Source of the DNA: Garcia nutans
Lineage: Eukaryota > Streptophyta > Magnoliopsida > Malpighiales > Euphorbiaceae
Direction of reading: 5' to 3'
NCBI GenBank assembly: GCA_947685225.1
Contig: CANTUV010000022.1
Coordinates: forward strand, 9,280,501 to 9,344,500
Length of the DNA stretch: 64,000 nucleotides
The translations under genes and the position numbers were made by a program. Shown piece after piece: positions 35,831 through 48,234 of the stretch. Under the pieces are notes generated by a model that was not told the origin of the DNA, ran no database searches, and saw nothing but the letters and a program-made list of their open reading frames with translations. Numbering within the stretch: the stretch's first letter is position 1; every line of letters begins with the position of its first letter.

Positions 35831-36421
35831 GTAGTCCAAATATAAAATATAAACATATAGTATAGAAGTATTGATATGTAATGATACATCGATTCAATAT
35901 ATAATTAGTTCTTATCATATCTTCTTTTCTTTTTAACTTTATCTTTAATATATCCTAGCTAATTTCATATAAGATGTATATATATATATAATATTATCAC
36001 CAACCCCAATGCATCACCAATACTCAAAACCAATATATTAATACCCCTACATTATATATATACCATACCAACCATTATTGCAATACACACATTACACATC
36101 ATATCACTCATTATTGCAATACACAATCTACATATCATATAAATCATAAATCATATTTCCAATAAAGACAACCTTTATCATCAACCACCATTCATTTTCC
36201 TATTACACTTAATAACATTATATTATTCACAATCCACCAATCATAATTCATTATTAATACTCACAATCAATATTTCAATACTTGCATTTCACATTGACAA
36301 TAAAGACAGACTCGGGCCCAAAACACTAATATGTTATTCAAAGTTCAGAGTTACTGCTTTGATCCATAATCACAATAATCAAGCCCGTAGGCAACATATA
36401 TCATATCTCTATCCATGGAGA

Positions 36422-36599
36422 GTGTAACAGACCCAGTCTCTTGGACCATCCACCCGACTAATCGAGAAGATCCTCAACCCGGCAAGACTGTTACTTTTCA
36501 TATATTTCACATTTATAATTCATATAGTGTAACAGACCCAGTCTCTTGGACCATCAACTCAACAACTTGAGGAGATCCTCAACCCGGCTAGACTGTTAC
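36422..36599 (-). repeat. Two 73-bp units with GTAACAG/CTGTTAC ends
   Basis: Units at 36422-36494 and 36527-36599 share gtgtaacagacccagtctct and aagatcctcaacccgg-like blocks. Each unit opens with GTAACAG and closes with CTGTTAC, so each can fold. A second pair lies in the 5' LTR from about 43247. The intact Gypsy LTR has a similar gtaacat...atgttac arrangement at about 53448-53506. Confidence 0.85.
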
Positions 36600-38661
36600 A
36601 TTTCATATGTTATAGGCATGCCGTCAAATCCAGAACTCTGAAAGTTGAATTAACATATTAGACACAACTCTTTTCATTTATATCTTTGTACATTTCTTTC
36701 TCAATTCATTTCATTTTCAAAACAGGCAACCATGCCTCAATTATAATTCATTTACATTCTCGTAGCCAACACAATGGCTTCACATCTCATTTGATTCATC
36801 ATAGCCAATCTCAATGGCTTCACCTCTTATCATATTTCAATTCACGTTATAGCACTTCATCATTCAAGTAGACATAAACAATTATATTGAGCATATATCT
36901 TAAATTCATCATCATATAATCAACATGTCTATTTATTTCATTTCAATCATTATTACCAACCACAATTACAATACATTTCATCATTTCTCAAAACACATTA
37001 GCACAATTCATCATTACAATATTTATCATAACAAATTGCATTGTACTTACCTATTTGAATGATCTTCATATCTTTCACATCATCCAATCATAACCTTAAT
37101 CAAATTATATTGACAATATAGTAATTCACTTAACACATTTACAAACAAATGTGTTAAGTCTTAATTCATGTAAATAAGTGCAATCATATAAACTTTGTAC
37201 TTACCTTAAAACCAACTTACACCACTCTATACACCTACTCTTCCAAGAATCCTCAACACTTAGATTAGGGCAATTCAACCTCTTCACAACCTAATCCAAA
37301 AGGAATATTAGCAAAATGACCATATGAATAGTAAATTCTGGTTTTAGACTAAATTTTATCCTTATTTTGAAAATTTGTATAAAATAATATACTTGACTAA
37401 AAACTCTAAAATTTTTACAGAACTTAATTTTACATCTTAAAATCATTCCTTTAAAATTTCAGATCAAACTGAACACAAAATCTTGGTCAAATAGTTCACC
37501 CAAACAGACTGCCCCAATTGCCCTGCATCCTGGCAGCAGTTCTAAACTTTGTGAATTCCATAACTTAAATTCAATCAACTTGGTTCCAAATTATTTTTCT
37601 CAAATACTAGACTCATTAAGCAACAACATATCCAAAATTCAATTGAATATAATTTTTCTACATTTTATTAAAAATCCCGAAATATAGCTGTCTCAGTTAA
37701 GGTACCTGCTGGAACAGATCTAATAAAAATAATTTTTCTAAACTCATAACCTATCCAAAATCGAATCAACATATTTTTCAGTCATTCTAGACTCATAGAG
37801 GCACAACATATCAAAAATTCACTTCAAGAACATTTTTCTATAATTAATTAAAAATCATACAAATCACAGCCTTTACTAATTGTAAAACAGAAACAATTTC
37901 ACTAAACACAAACATACATCAATTATTCCATTTTCCAACTCATATATATATCAAACCCTTACTAACCAATTTAATAATCCATCATCATCCTCACAAATAA
38001 CCATTTAAATCTACACATATCTTTCAATCTTTCACTATTATCATCTTAACATACTAACTACATCCCATATCAATACAATCAATGGAAATCAATTCAAAGA
38101 AATGAATACTTACTTTAGTAGTCTTTGCCAAATCTTCAATCTTCACTTCAATTCTCTTTAAGCCCTTAAAAATTTTGATGTGCATAATTAAAATCTCCTT
38201 TCTCTCTTTCTCTCTCTCTCTCTCTCGTAAGAAGAAGAAGAAGAAGGAGACAAGAAGATTTTTCTTCTTTTCTTCATACTTATCCTATATATATATATAA
38301 TAATAATAATATTAATTATTTCTAAAAATTCTCCACCACAACCTTCATTCAACCCTTTGACTTTCTTTTCTTCTTTCTCTTTTATAAATATTATTATCAT
38401 TATTATTAATTAATTAATATTATATATATATATATATTCACTTTTCCTACACCACTTTATACATTATGTATATGTGGTGTATATGTGGGTATATGTATAT
38501 TCCTTTTATATTTCCCATATATTTTCCAAATACCAAATATACATCTCATCCCTCAAATACATCTACCTCTTCATTTCTTTTCTCTTTTCATCAAACATAT
38601 ACATTTAATCCAAATACAACAATAACTCTAAAACTTTTAGGGTATATTTTGGGATATTACA

Positions 38662-38676
38662 ATTCTCTCCCCCTTA
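38662..38676 (-). other. Polypurine tract of the LARD
   Basis: The minus strand reads AAGGGGGAGAGAAT directly before the 3' LTR. Upstream of it in sense lies aatttcgaggacgaaatt, the same block as at 59207-59224 in the intact Gypsy. Confidence 0.93.
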
Positions 38677-41600
38677 AATAATTTCGTCCTCGAAATTATC
38701 CAGCACAATAACAATTCATTTATAATAAAACACCATCTTAATTCATATGAAGGTAATCGTATTCTTATATTATGATTTCATCAAATTACATAACTTTTAC
38801 TCTTCCACCTTTAGTCAATCATCTTTTCCCAATTCACAACTCATCATTATATAGCTATATTTATCTTATTACTTTTTCAACAAAACACCCAAAATAACTC
38901 ATTACATTTCAAAGAAATTTTCTTTTATACAATAATCAAATCATCTTATAATCTATAAATATACCATTCATCTATTACATTCAAGATATTTATCACTTCA
39001 TCTTTTTATAGGCAATCTTTTAACTTTAATCTTGGAAATTATTGAATTAAATCTTACTATAGATTATCCTGTTATTACAATCACTTTTGAAAATAACCAC
39101 TTATCAAACCTTGATTGATAACAATATTTTCATTTCTTATACTTAAATCCCTCTTTACCATGTTTTTCACTTAATATTAATATCGATACAATCTTTATAA
39201 ATTTACTTTACAGATAATCAACCTTTTTCCTTTCATTATCTTTAATAACTGATATATCATAATTCATTCATGTATCAGCATATCACTTCATATATACATT
39301 ATCATATATATCTTATACTCTTAGCATAACTATACATATTAAATCTCGATAATAATTCACAATCTTAATGAATTCTAGATCAATTGATCTAGCTGTCATA
39401 AAATAACAACATTTCAATCTTATTCCATTCAAACCAACCATTAACTTATTTAAGTTTATCATCACATATCAATATACATAACACAATTCTATTAGGTCAA
39501 ACTCATTCTCAACTTCTAATCCCTTAGGATCCATCTGTTCGACTCCTTACTAACAAATTACTTCAAATTATCTTTCAATATTCATATATATCTTCTGCTT
39601 TCAATAATAGCAGTGCAATCTCCCATAATTCTCATAATTTTTCTCATACTATAATTATTACCCATAGTTCATTCACTTAACATTGTTTCCATCAATTAAT
39701 TCATCTTATAACAAAAATATATTCAGTATCATTTTCAATCACATTTCATAAATTTCTCCCATTTATCATATTCTCACATTATCATACCATTACTATGATT
39801 ACATAATCACTTTTTATTCATTCTTCACAATTCAAGACATTTACACGGTTCTCTTCTCTATTCATATTTTTCATAATTATAAACAAATTTCTAACATAGA
39901 ATTGATAAGATACCACTTTACCAATCACAACTCCTAACCATATTTCTTGAAACAAAATTATCAATCTCACCCACATAATACTACAATCATATCACCTTAG
40001 GCCCAAATCTGCTGATAACAAACTTAACCAGCCAATTACACTAAACAAATTATATAGCCAGAGTATATTAATAGTCACATATGTAGTTTATAAATCAATA
40101 TTGTTCCTCTATTATTCTTCTTCAAACATTTCCAACTATCTCAAAAGTTGACATAATTCAACTTTGTCTCCAAAACAATTTGTTCTTGATCATATGATTA
40201 TCATTAGCCTAACTCACATCAACAATATTTCTTATAACACTTATGTGTACAACATTCAATCATATACAAACTTTATACAACTTCCATTTCTAACCTATCT
40301 CTTATAAAACTTTTCATACATTATACTTTCCATCTTTATTAAACACATATACATATAATATATTTCCACAAGCATAATCCTTCAACCAGAAAGCATTATA
40401 TGATAGTCTAGCTCAGTTATTATCATAACAATTTCATCGTCCATTGTTACTCGAGTCCTTTTTCACTTTCCATTACAATCCATAGTCTAACTCTTCATAA
40501 ATCAAAACTTAATTTCTCATAGATCCACTAATACATGCCATATCATTCTTCATACCACTATACAAATAATTATACCACATTCACATACATAGGTCACGTT
40601 CACAATGTGACTTGCTTTCATATTTCTTACACTTTACAATTATATTTAATTCCTCTTTTTCATACCATCAATACACATTTAACATTTATTATTTTTCATT
40701 GAACAACACCATTTTCATCTTCTTTTTTTTTTTTTTTTTACATGACTTAAATTATTTATATATATCTCACATATTTATACATATGTCCCTTACATCCAAT
40801 CATATACACATCGCCCATTAATCCCTATAAAATTTCCAAATTTCGTTATCACAAATCTCAATTTCTTGAACTAACATTGCTCAATCCAATTCTCACTATT
40901 AATATTATCACATGACCTAACTTTGCACAAGTTTATCAATGCAAGAGTACTCATTCTCAACACTAATAGATATGTAGTTGTATAGGTTACAAACACGCAA
41001 TACTATGCGCACATTACACTTTCAAGTGATCAACTCAATCCTTGATCACTAGCATCTTACATCCCATTATCACCTTCCAAGTAGTCAACCTTATCATGAT
41101 TACTTCATCACTTGCCAACTTTTAGTTCATCAAATTACATATCTGTAAGTCATTCTTAATATGCAAAAATTTTCATTCCACTTAACTCATATACGTACTA
41201 TACATTAAATTTTCGATATTTAAATAATCTTTATCCAAATTCCGTTAACATTATAAATTCTCCTCTTACTACTTTGCTTAAACTTCAATTTACTCATCTC
41301 GTTTTATTAATATAAACTTAAGTAAACATCTTATATATACATACTACAAAGCAACATCAAAATATATCCTTTTTACAATCATTAAAGCTCATTTCAAAAA
41401 TCCAAATATTACACATTATCACCATTAACATGAGCTTTAACAATACTCAAGCATATTATATTCCTACCATTCAAACCACAATGTTTACATTAAATTAACA
41501 ATACTAACAACACCATTTTATCTCCTTGCTTAACCCCTATCATTTTTTTTTTAATCTTAACTTTACATATTCAAACCTTAAGTTATCACACTTTGTCTAT

Positions 41601-42132
41601 ATCAATCAACTCATTCAATATTCCACCATATTCTCTTCATTATAATTACATATCCATCCATATTATCCATCAACAATATTTCCTCTCCCTTGCAATCCAA
41701 ACATAAGCTTTATTAGAAAGAGATTCAAATAGTAGAGGAAAGATTACATACTTTGATTTTGATTTTGTTTTTAATTCATTTTTTTTTAAACTTTATTTTC
41801 CTGATCATTTCTTTATATTATAATCATATTTCACATTTTCTTTCCTCAAGGAAACTACCATTCTTTAATTTATCACTTAAACTTACATAAATTTTTCCAT
41901 CTCATTGCTTTCTTTAAATTTCCATTCATATAGAACTTCATCCACACATTATTATCCATTTCATACAATTCAATACATTTCAATTCATATAATACCACAT
42001 TCGAGACCAACCTAGATGTTAATGCATATGCATGTATCAAAAATTTCATTCTTTTCATTTTCATTCATCATCATTTTTCTTTTTAAAACATTTCCTTTTT
42101 AAATTTACTTAGGCCGAGAATCTCGAACCTAA
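38677..42132 (-). other. LARD internal region, non-coding
   Basis: About 3.4 kb of AT-rich sequence. No gag, protease, RT, RNase H or integrase motif could be found on either strand, and the longest frames are under 70 residues. A long T run lies near 40725. Only the extreme ends match the Tekay-type element. Confidence 0.85.
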
Positions 42133-42144
42133 GCTCTGATACCA
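42133..42144 (-). other. Primer-binding site (tRNA-iMet) of the LARD
   Basis: The minus strand reads TGGTATCAGAGC, seven bases inside the 5' LTR end, followed by ttaggttcgagattctc. The leader matches that of the intact Gypsy at 54395-54430 almost base for base. Confidence 0.95.
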
Positions 42145-42151
42145 AAACAAT

Positions 42152-45100
42152 TGTAACACCCCTTCCCGACCTATAATAAGCCGAGGAGGAATGCTACATC
42201 AAGATACGAGCTCTGGTTATGTCAGCTTACTTAATGTTCCTTATAAAAAATTTTCAAAAAAATTTTGACGGAGTCTCCCTTAAAATTCTAGGTCCCAAGT
42301 GTCGACAAAATTGATTTTTCTTATATTTGAAAAACATTTTGTTTCACAATTCAACTCAAGTACACTCCCAATAATCCACCCTTATAACCTCAACTACAAT
42401 CCTGCAAGAAGAATTCACACTTCTATATTCACAATCCGACTCAATTTAAAACCATACAGTTATTATACATTACTAGATTTATACATATAAATACTCTCTC
42501 GTCAGAAATACATCATAATTAAAATTTATACATGTATGCATAACCCTCTAGTTGGTCTCGACAAACTTTACTCTTCTTGTGGCATAACAAAAGACTTCAT
42601 ATCTTCCATCTAAAAACCTGCGCGAATAAACACCCGCGCTAAGCCCGAGAGCTTAGTAGTCCAAATATAAAATATAAACATATAGTATAGAAGTATTGAT
42701 ATGTAATGATACATCGATTCAATATATAATTAGTTCTTATCATATCTTCTTTTCTTTTTAACTTTATCTTTAATATATCCTAGCTAATTTCATATAAGAT
42801 GTATATATATATATAATATTATCACCAACCCCAATGCATCACCAATACTCAAAACCAATATATTAATACCCCTACATTATATATATACCATACCAACCAT
42901 TATTGCAATACACACATTACACATCATATCACTCATTATTGCAATACACAATCTACATATCATATAAATCATAAATCATATTTCCAATAAAGACAACCTT
43001 TATCATCAACCACCATTCATTTTCCTATTACACTTAATAACATTATATTATTCACAATCCACCAATCATAATTCATTATTAATACTCACAATCAATATTT
43101 CAATACTTGCATTTCACATTGACAATAAAGACAGACTCGGGCCCAAAACACTAATATGTTATTCAAAGTTCAGAGTTACTGCTTTGATCCATAATCACAA
43201 TAATCAAGCCCGTAGGCAACATATATCATATCTCTATCCATGGAGAGTGTAACAGACCCAGTCTCTTGGACCATCCACCCGACTAATCGAGAAGATCCTC
43301 AACCCGGCAAGACTGTTACTTTTCATATATTTCACATTTATAATTCATATAGTGTAACAGACCCAGTCTCTTGGACCATCAACTCAACAACTTGAGGAGA
43401 TCCTCAACCCGGCTAGACTGTTACATTTCATATGTTATAGGCATGCCGTCAAATCCAGAACTCTGAAAGTTGAATTAACATATTAGACACAACTCTTTTC
43501 ATTTATATCTTTGTACATTTCTTTCTCAATTCATTTCATTTTCAAAACAGGCAACCATGCCTCAATTATAATTCATTTACATTCTCGTAGCCAACACAAT
43601 GGCTTCACATCTCATTTGATTCATCATAGCCAATCTCAATGGCTTCACCTCTTATCATATTTCAATTCACGTTATAGCACTTCATCATTCAAGTAGACAT
43701 AAACAATTATATTGAGCATATATCTTAAATTCATCATCATATAATCAACATGTCTATTTATTTCATTTCAATCATTATTACCAACCACAATTACAATACA
43801 TTTCATCATTTCTCAAAACACATTAGCACAATTCATCATTACAATATTTATCATAACAAATTGCATTGTACTTACCTATTTGAATGATCTTCATATCTTT
43901 CACATCATCCAATCATAACCTTAATCAAATTATATTGACAATATAGTAATTCACTTAACACATTTACAAACAAATGTGTTAAGTCTTAATTCATGTAAAT
44001 AAGTGCAATCATATAAACTTTGTACTTACCTTAAAACCAACTTACACCACTCTATACACCTACTCTTCCAAGAATCCTCAACACTTAGATTAGGGCAATT
44101 CAACCTCTTCACAACCTAATCCAAAAGGAATATTAGCAAAATGACCATATGAATAGTAAATTCTGGTTTTAGACTAAATTTTATCCTTATTTTGAAAATT
44201 TGTATAAAATAATATACTTGACTAAAAACTCTAAAATTTTTACAGAACTTAATTTTACATCTTAAAATCATTCCTTTAAAATTTCAGATCAAACTGAACA
44301 CAAAATCTTGGTCAAATAGTTCACCCAAACAGACTGCCCCAATTGCCCTGCATCCTGGCAGCAGTTCTAAACTTTGTGAATTCCATAACTTAAATTCAAT
44401 CAACTTGGTTCCAAATTATTTTTCTCAAATACTAGACTCATTAAGCAACAACATATCCAAAATTCAATTGAATATAATTTTTCTACATTTTATTAAAAAT
44501 CCCGAAATATAGCTGTCTCAGTTAAGGTACCTGCTGGAACAGATCTAATAAAAATAATTTTTCTAAACTCATAACCTATCCAAAATCGAATCAACATATT
44601 TTTCAGTCATTCTAGACTCATAGAGGCACAACATATCAAAAATTCACTTCAAGAACATTTTTCTATAATTAATTAAAAATCATACAAATCACAGCCTTTA
44701 CTAATTGTAAAACAGAAACAATTTCACTAAACACAAACATACATCAATTATTCCATTTTCCAACTCATATATATATCAAACCCTTACTAACCAATTTAAT
44801 AATCCATCATCATCCTCACAAATAACCATTTAAATCTACACATATCTTTCAATCTTTCACTATTATCATCTTAACATACTAACTACATCCCATATCAATA
44901 CAATCAATGGAAATCAATTCAAAGAAATGAATACTTACTTTAGTAGTCTTTGCCAAATCTTCAATCTTCACTTCAATTCTCTTTAAGCCCTTAAAAATTT
45001 TGATGTGCATAATTAAAATCTCCTTTCTCTCTTTCTCTCTCTCTCTCTCTCGTAAGAAGAAGAAGAAGAAGGAGACAAGAAGATTTTTCTTCTTTTCTTC

Positions 45101-45488
45101 ATACTTATCCTATATATATATATAATAATAATAATATTAATTATTTCTAAAAATTCTCCACCACAACCTTCATTCAACCCTTTGACTTTCTTTTCTTCTT
45201 TCTCTTTTATAAATATTATTATCATTATTATTAATTAATTAATATTATATATATATATATATATTCACTTTTCCTACACCACTTTATACATTATGTATAT
45301 GTGGTGTATATGTGGGTATATGTATATTCCTTTTATATTTCCCATATATTTTCCAAATACCAAATATACATCTCATCCCTCAAATACATCTACCTCTTCA
45401 TTTCTTTTCTCTTTTCATCAAACATATACATTTAATCCAAATACAACAATAACTCTAAAACTTTTAGGGTATATTTTGGGATATTACA
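42152..45488 (-). repeat. 5' LTR of the LARD
   Basis: Partner of 35327-38661, 3,337 bp, ending before the second taaga copy. The only difference seen is the TA-repeat length near 45250. Confidence 0.97.
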
Positions 45489-45493
45489 TAAGA

Positions 45494-46825
45494 TGTTAGC
45501 CAAATAATCTCAATTTTGATATTGAATGATGCATTTATATCTTTGAGATATTTGGTGTAGGAATAAATTCTCAATATATTGCTAGAAGAGGTTAAAAATA
45601 ACGGTCACCCCACACTGAAGGGCGACCGCCTTTAAAGCCTTGAAGAATAAATTGAGTTACAATAGGGTTCATGGTAAGAAACTCGACCAGAGGAACGATC
45701 ATGACAGAGTGATCTGTGACCATCCATATATTGGGACGATTGAACCCTAAGTGACAAAAACTCCAACACTCAATGTAAGGAATGCTGTGATAGGTGCAGT
45801 CTAAGGAGTGGTCTCTCTGAACCATTTAGCGACCATCTCTTTTCATAGGCGACCATCCATACATTTCTAAGAAAAAATCATATGGATTGGCAGTAGTGTT
45901 CGTTGTCTTAGGTGTGCCTATAAGTTCGACGTGAGACATCCAATTCAACCGCTATCTCTGTCAAGGGTGACCATACCTTTCATATTTTGGAAAAAAATTA
46001 CTTTGTCAAATGAAGCAATGACACGTGGAATGACCATTATAAGAGCATGCTTTAAATTCAAAAAGGGCAATTGTCCCCTACCTTTGGGCAACCATCCCTA
46101 TAGTCACAGGCTGGAAAAGGATGGATAAGATTGAATTAGAGCACTAATATTTGACCGTTGAAAGATTTTTTAAAGGAGCGACCATCCCTGAATATCATAA
46201 GAGCGCCTAATGTGTCTGGGCGACCATCCACTGTTCCAGGATGACCGCTTCATGAAAAAACTCTTTGTAATCATAAAAACTAGTCTAATAAAATATATCA
46301 CATTACTCATAATGGCTAGTTAGACCAAATTGGCTATAAATACCCTAAGAAATCTCTTGTTTAAGGGGTTCTTACAATTGAAAAAGCTAAGGCAAACTAC
46401 TTACATTTTCTTTGCATCAAAATTTATATTTATATTCCTAAAGTGTTGGGTGTGAGCATTGAAACACCATTGTAAGTTTGAGTGTGAGCTTGGAAATGCT
46501 TAGGTTTTAGAGTGAGCCTGGGAAAACTCTTGTTGGGTTGTGAGGAAAATTCTCAAACCTTATAAAAGTTCAGTGTGAGCTTATGAAAATACCAAGTTAG
46601 AGTTACGCTTGCAAAAAATCTAGATTAGTGAAACCTTAACAAGTTGTTAAGAAAGTGGATGTAGGATTGAGGTAATCCAAACACTATAAACTCCTTGTGC
46701 TTATTCTTCTCTACTCTATTCAAACTTCTTCTACAAATTCTTCATCTTGCTTTTAACTTTTCAATTTGACATCACATCTTCATAATAACCAATTCACCCC
46801 CCCATTGGTTGCTAATTTCGGACCA
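45494..46825 (+). repeat. 5' LTR of a second SIRE-like element, opposite orientation
   Basis: Begins TGTTAGCC directly after the LARD duplication and ends GGACCA before a primer site. In reverse complement its last ~600 bases resemble 46862-47470 and 26850-27270. Its first half differs and carries gcgaccatcc-type words at about 45600-46260, where the others have gcggtcgcac words. It is therefore a related but distinct subfamily in inverted orientation. Short frames in it are chance. Confidence 0.75.
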
Positions 46826-46829
46826 TAAT

Positions 46830-46841
46830 TGGTATCAGAGC
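46830..46841 (+). other. Primer-binding site (tRNA-iMet)
   Basis: TGGTATCAGAGC, four bases after the LTR end. Only about 20 bases of leader follow before the inverted LTR at 46862 begins. Confidence 0.9.
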
Positions 46842-46861
46842 TTATTCAAAATCCTTTTCTA

Positions 46862-48086
46862 GAGTAGAGAAGAATAGTGGTTTGAATTTACCTCAGTCCT
46901 ATATCCACTTCCTTAACAACTTGTTAAAGTTCCACTAATCTTGAGTTTTTACAAGCTTAACTCTAACTTGGTGTTTTAATAAGCTTACATAAACTTTACA
47001 AAGGTTTGAGATCAATCCTCACAACCCTTACAAGAGTTTTCTTAAGGCTCAATCTAAAACCTAAGTGTTTTAAAGCTAGCACTCAACTTATATTGGTGTT
47101 TATGATGCTCACACTTAACACTCAAATAATTCAAATGTTAATTATAGTAAATGAAATTGAAAGTATATTACTTAGACTATTACAACCACAATTACCCACA
47201 AACAAGAGGTTTCTTGAGTTATTTATAGCCATTTGGTCTTGAACTAGCCGTTTGAAGTGGTTCCCACATGTTTAGAGCTTATCTTCCACTAATTTGGGGG
47301 TTGAGACACATTGTACAGTCACACCGAGCCTTGGGTGATCACGAAATTTAAAAATTACTCTAATAACTAACTTCAAAGGTAAGATTTTGGTGTCTGACAG
47401 GATCTTCCATGCCCATGCTGCCATGTCGTGCGGTCGCACAGCCCGGTATGAGATCGCACTGTACAAAGTTACTGTTTAATTTTAATTTCTTCATCCACAT
47501 GTTTGGTTATCATTGGTTTGAGGTATTTAGTGCTAAGATTCAAATATATTGAACTTATGTCGCATTAACAAACCTCTATCTCTTCTGTCATTTTTGAGCT
47601 TTTGGGCCATTGTGAGGTGCAGTTGCTTGGGAATGTGGAGCGGTCACACGAAGTTCTTGTGTCCTAACTCCATCACATGTTGAGACTGCAAACGTCTCTA
47701 TAAGTTTATGATTTTAGCTTAGTTTCTGATGTGGTCGCTCGATGCTCAAGTGCAGTCGCATGCCTATTGGGTGTCTTGACTTTACCATACACTGAGACCA
47801 CAAACTCTTATGTAAGTTTTAAGGACTTTAGTTTGATATGTCCAATCGCTTGGTTGGCTCGGGCAGTCATGCGTCCATCTTGGATTTCAGCCTCACCGCT
47901 TAACATGCCCGCCATCTATTCTGTGAAGTTCAGTTCTCTTGACTGGCTGCTTTGTGCGGTTGCTCAGCAGCTTGGGTGGTAGCACAAAAACTAGGGTTTC
48001 ATGCATACAATAATAAACTTGTTTGAACTTATTAGTACATATCAATTTGATTGTCAATGATCAAAATAAAGTTTAATTATCCAACA
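46862..48086 (-). repeat. LTR fragment, probable 5' LTR of the SIRE-like Copia
   Basis: Same orientation and subfamily as the 3' LTR at 26734-28120: the agagtagagaagaat start, the cttaacaacttgtta block, the gcggtcgcac word cluster at 47400-47990 and the gtttaattatccaaca end. The last ~120 bases of the LTR in sense and the adjoining primer site are missing and replaced by the oppositely oriented LTR and leader. No clear target duplication with the 26734 side could be found. Confidence 0.7.
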
Positions 48087-48234
48087 ACAAATTTATCGAT
48101 ATCTCTATCCCTTATTTAATGAATAGAAAATTTTTTTAATAAGAAAACAAATAAAGTAAAAAAAAGTTATTATTGGCAAAAAAAAATTAAAGCAATCTGA
48201 CGCATGCAAATGGAATAAATGCACTGATAATTAA

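Larger units (their letters stand above)
35327..38661 (-). repeat. 3' LTR of the LARD
   Basis: I read it as equal to 42152-45488 except for one TA dinucleotide fewer in the microsatellite near 38430. It contains two 73-bp hairpin units (36422-36599), the twin stem-loop (35795-35830) and a (TC)n tract near 38205. Its short open frames have no recognisable domains. Confidence 0.97.
35327..45488 (-). mobile_element. LARD-like non-autonomous Gypsy (Tekay-type signals)
   Basis: The element is 10,162 bp with LTRs of 3,335 and 3,337 bp and a 3,490-bp internal region without coding sequence. The 5-bp duplication taaga lies at 35322-35326 and 45489-45493. On the minus strand the order is 5' LTR (right), tRNA-iMet primer site, internal region, polypurine tract, 3' LTR (left). 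The LTRs start TGTAATATCC and end GGTGTTACA in sense, as in the intact Gypsy at 51864. Long LTRs with a long non-coding interior define a LARD. The near-identical LTRs mark a very recent insertion that needed enzymes from elsewhere. Confidence 0.95.

Noticed and set aside
35474..38681. Short open frames repeated at 42299-45499 (63, 61, 70 and about 70 residues) as conserved small genes
   Set aside because: They repeat only because the two LARD LTRs are copies of each other. No domain, codon signal or independent conservation is visible.
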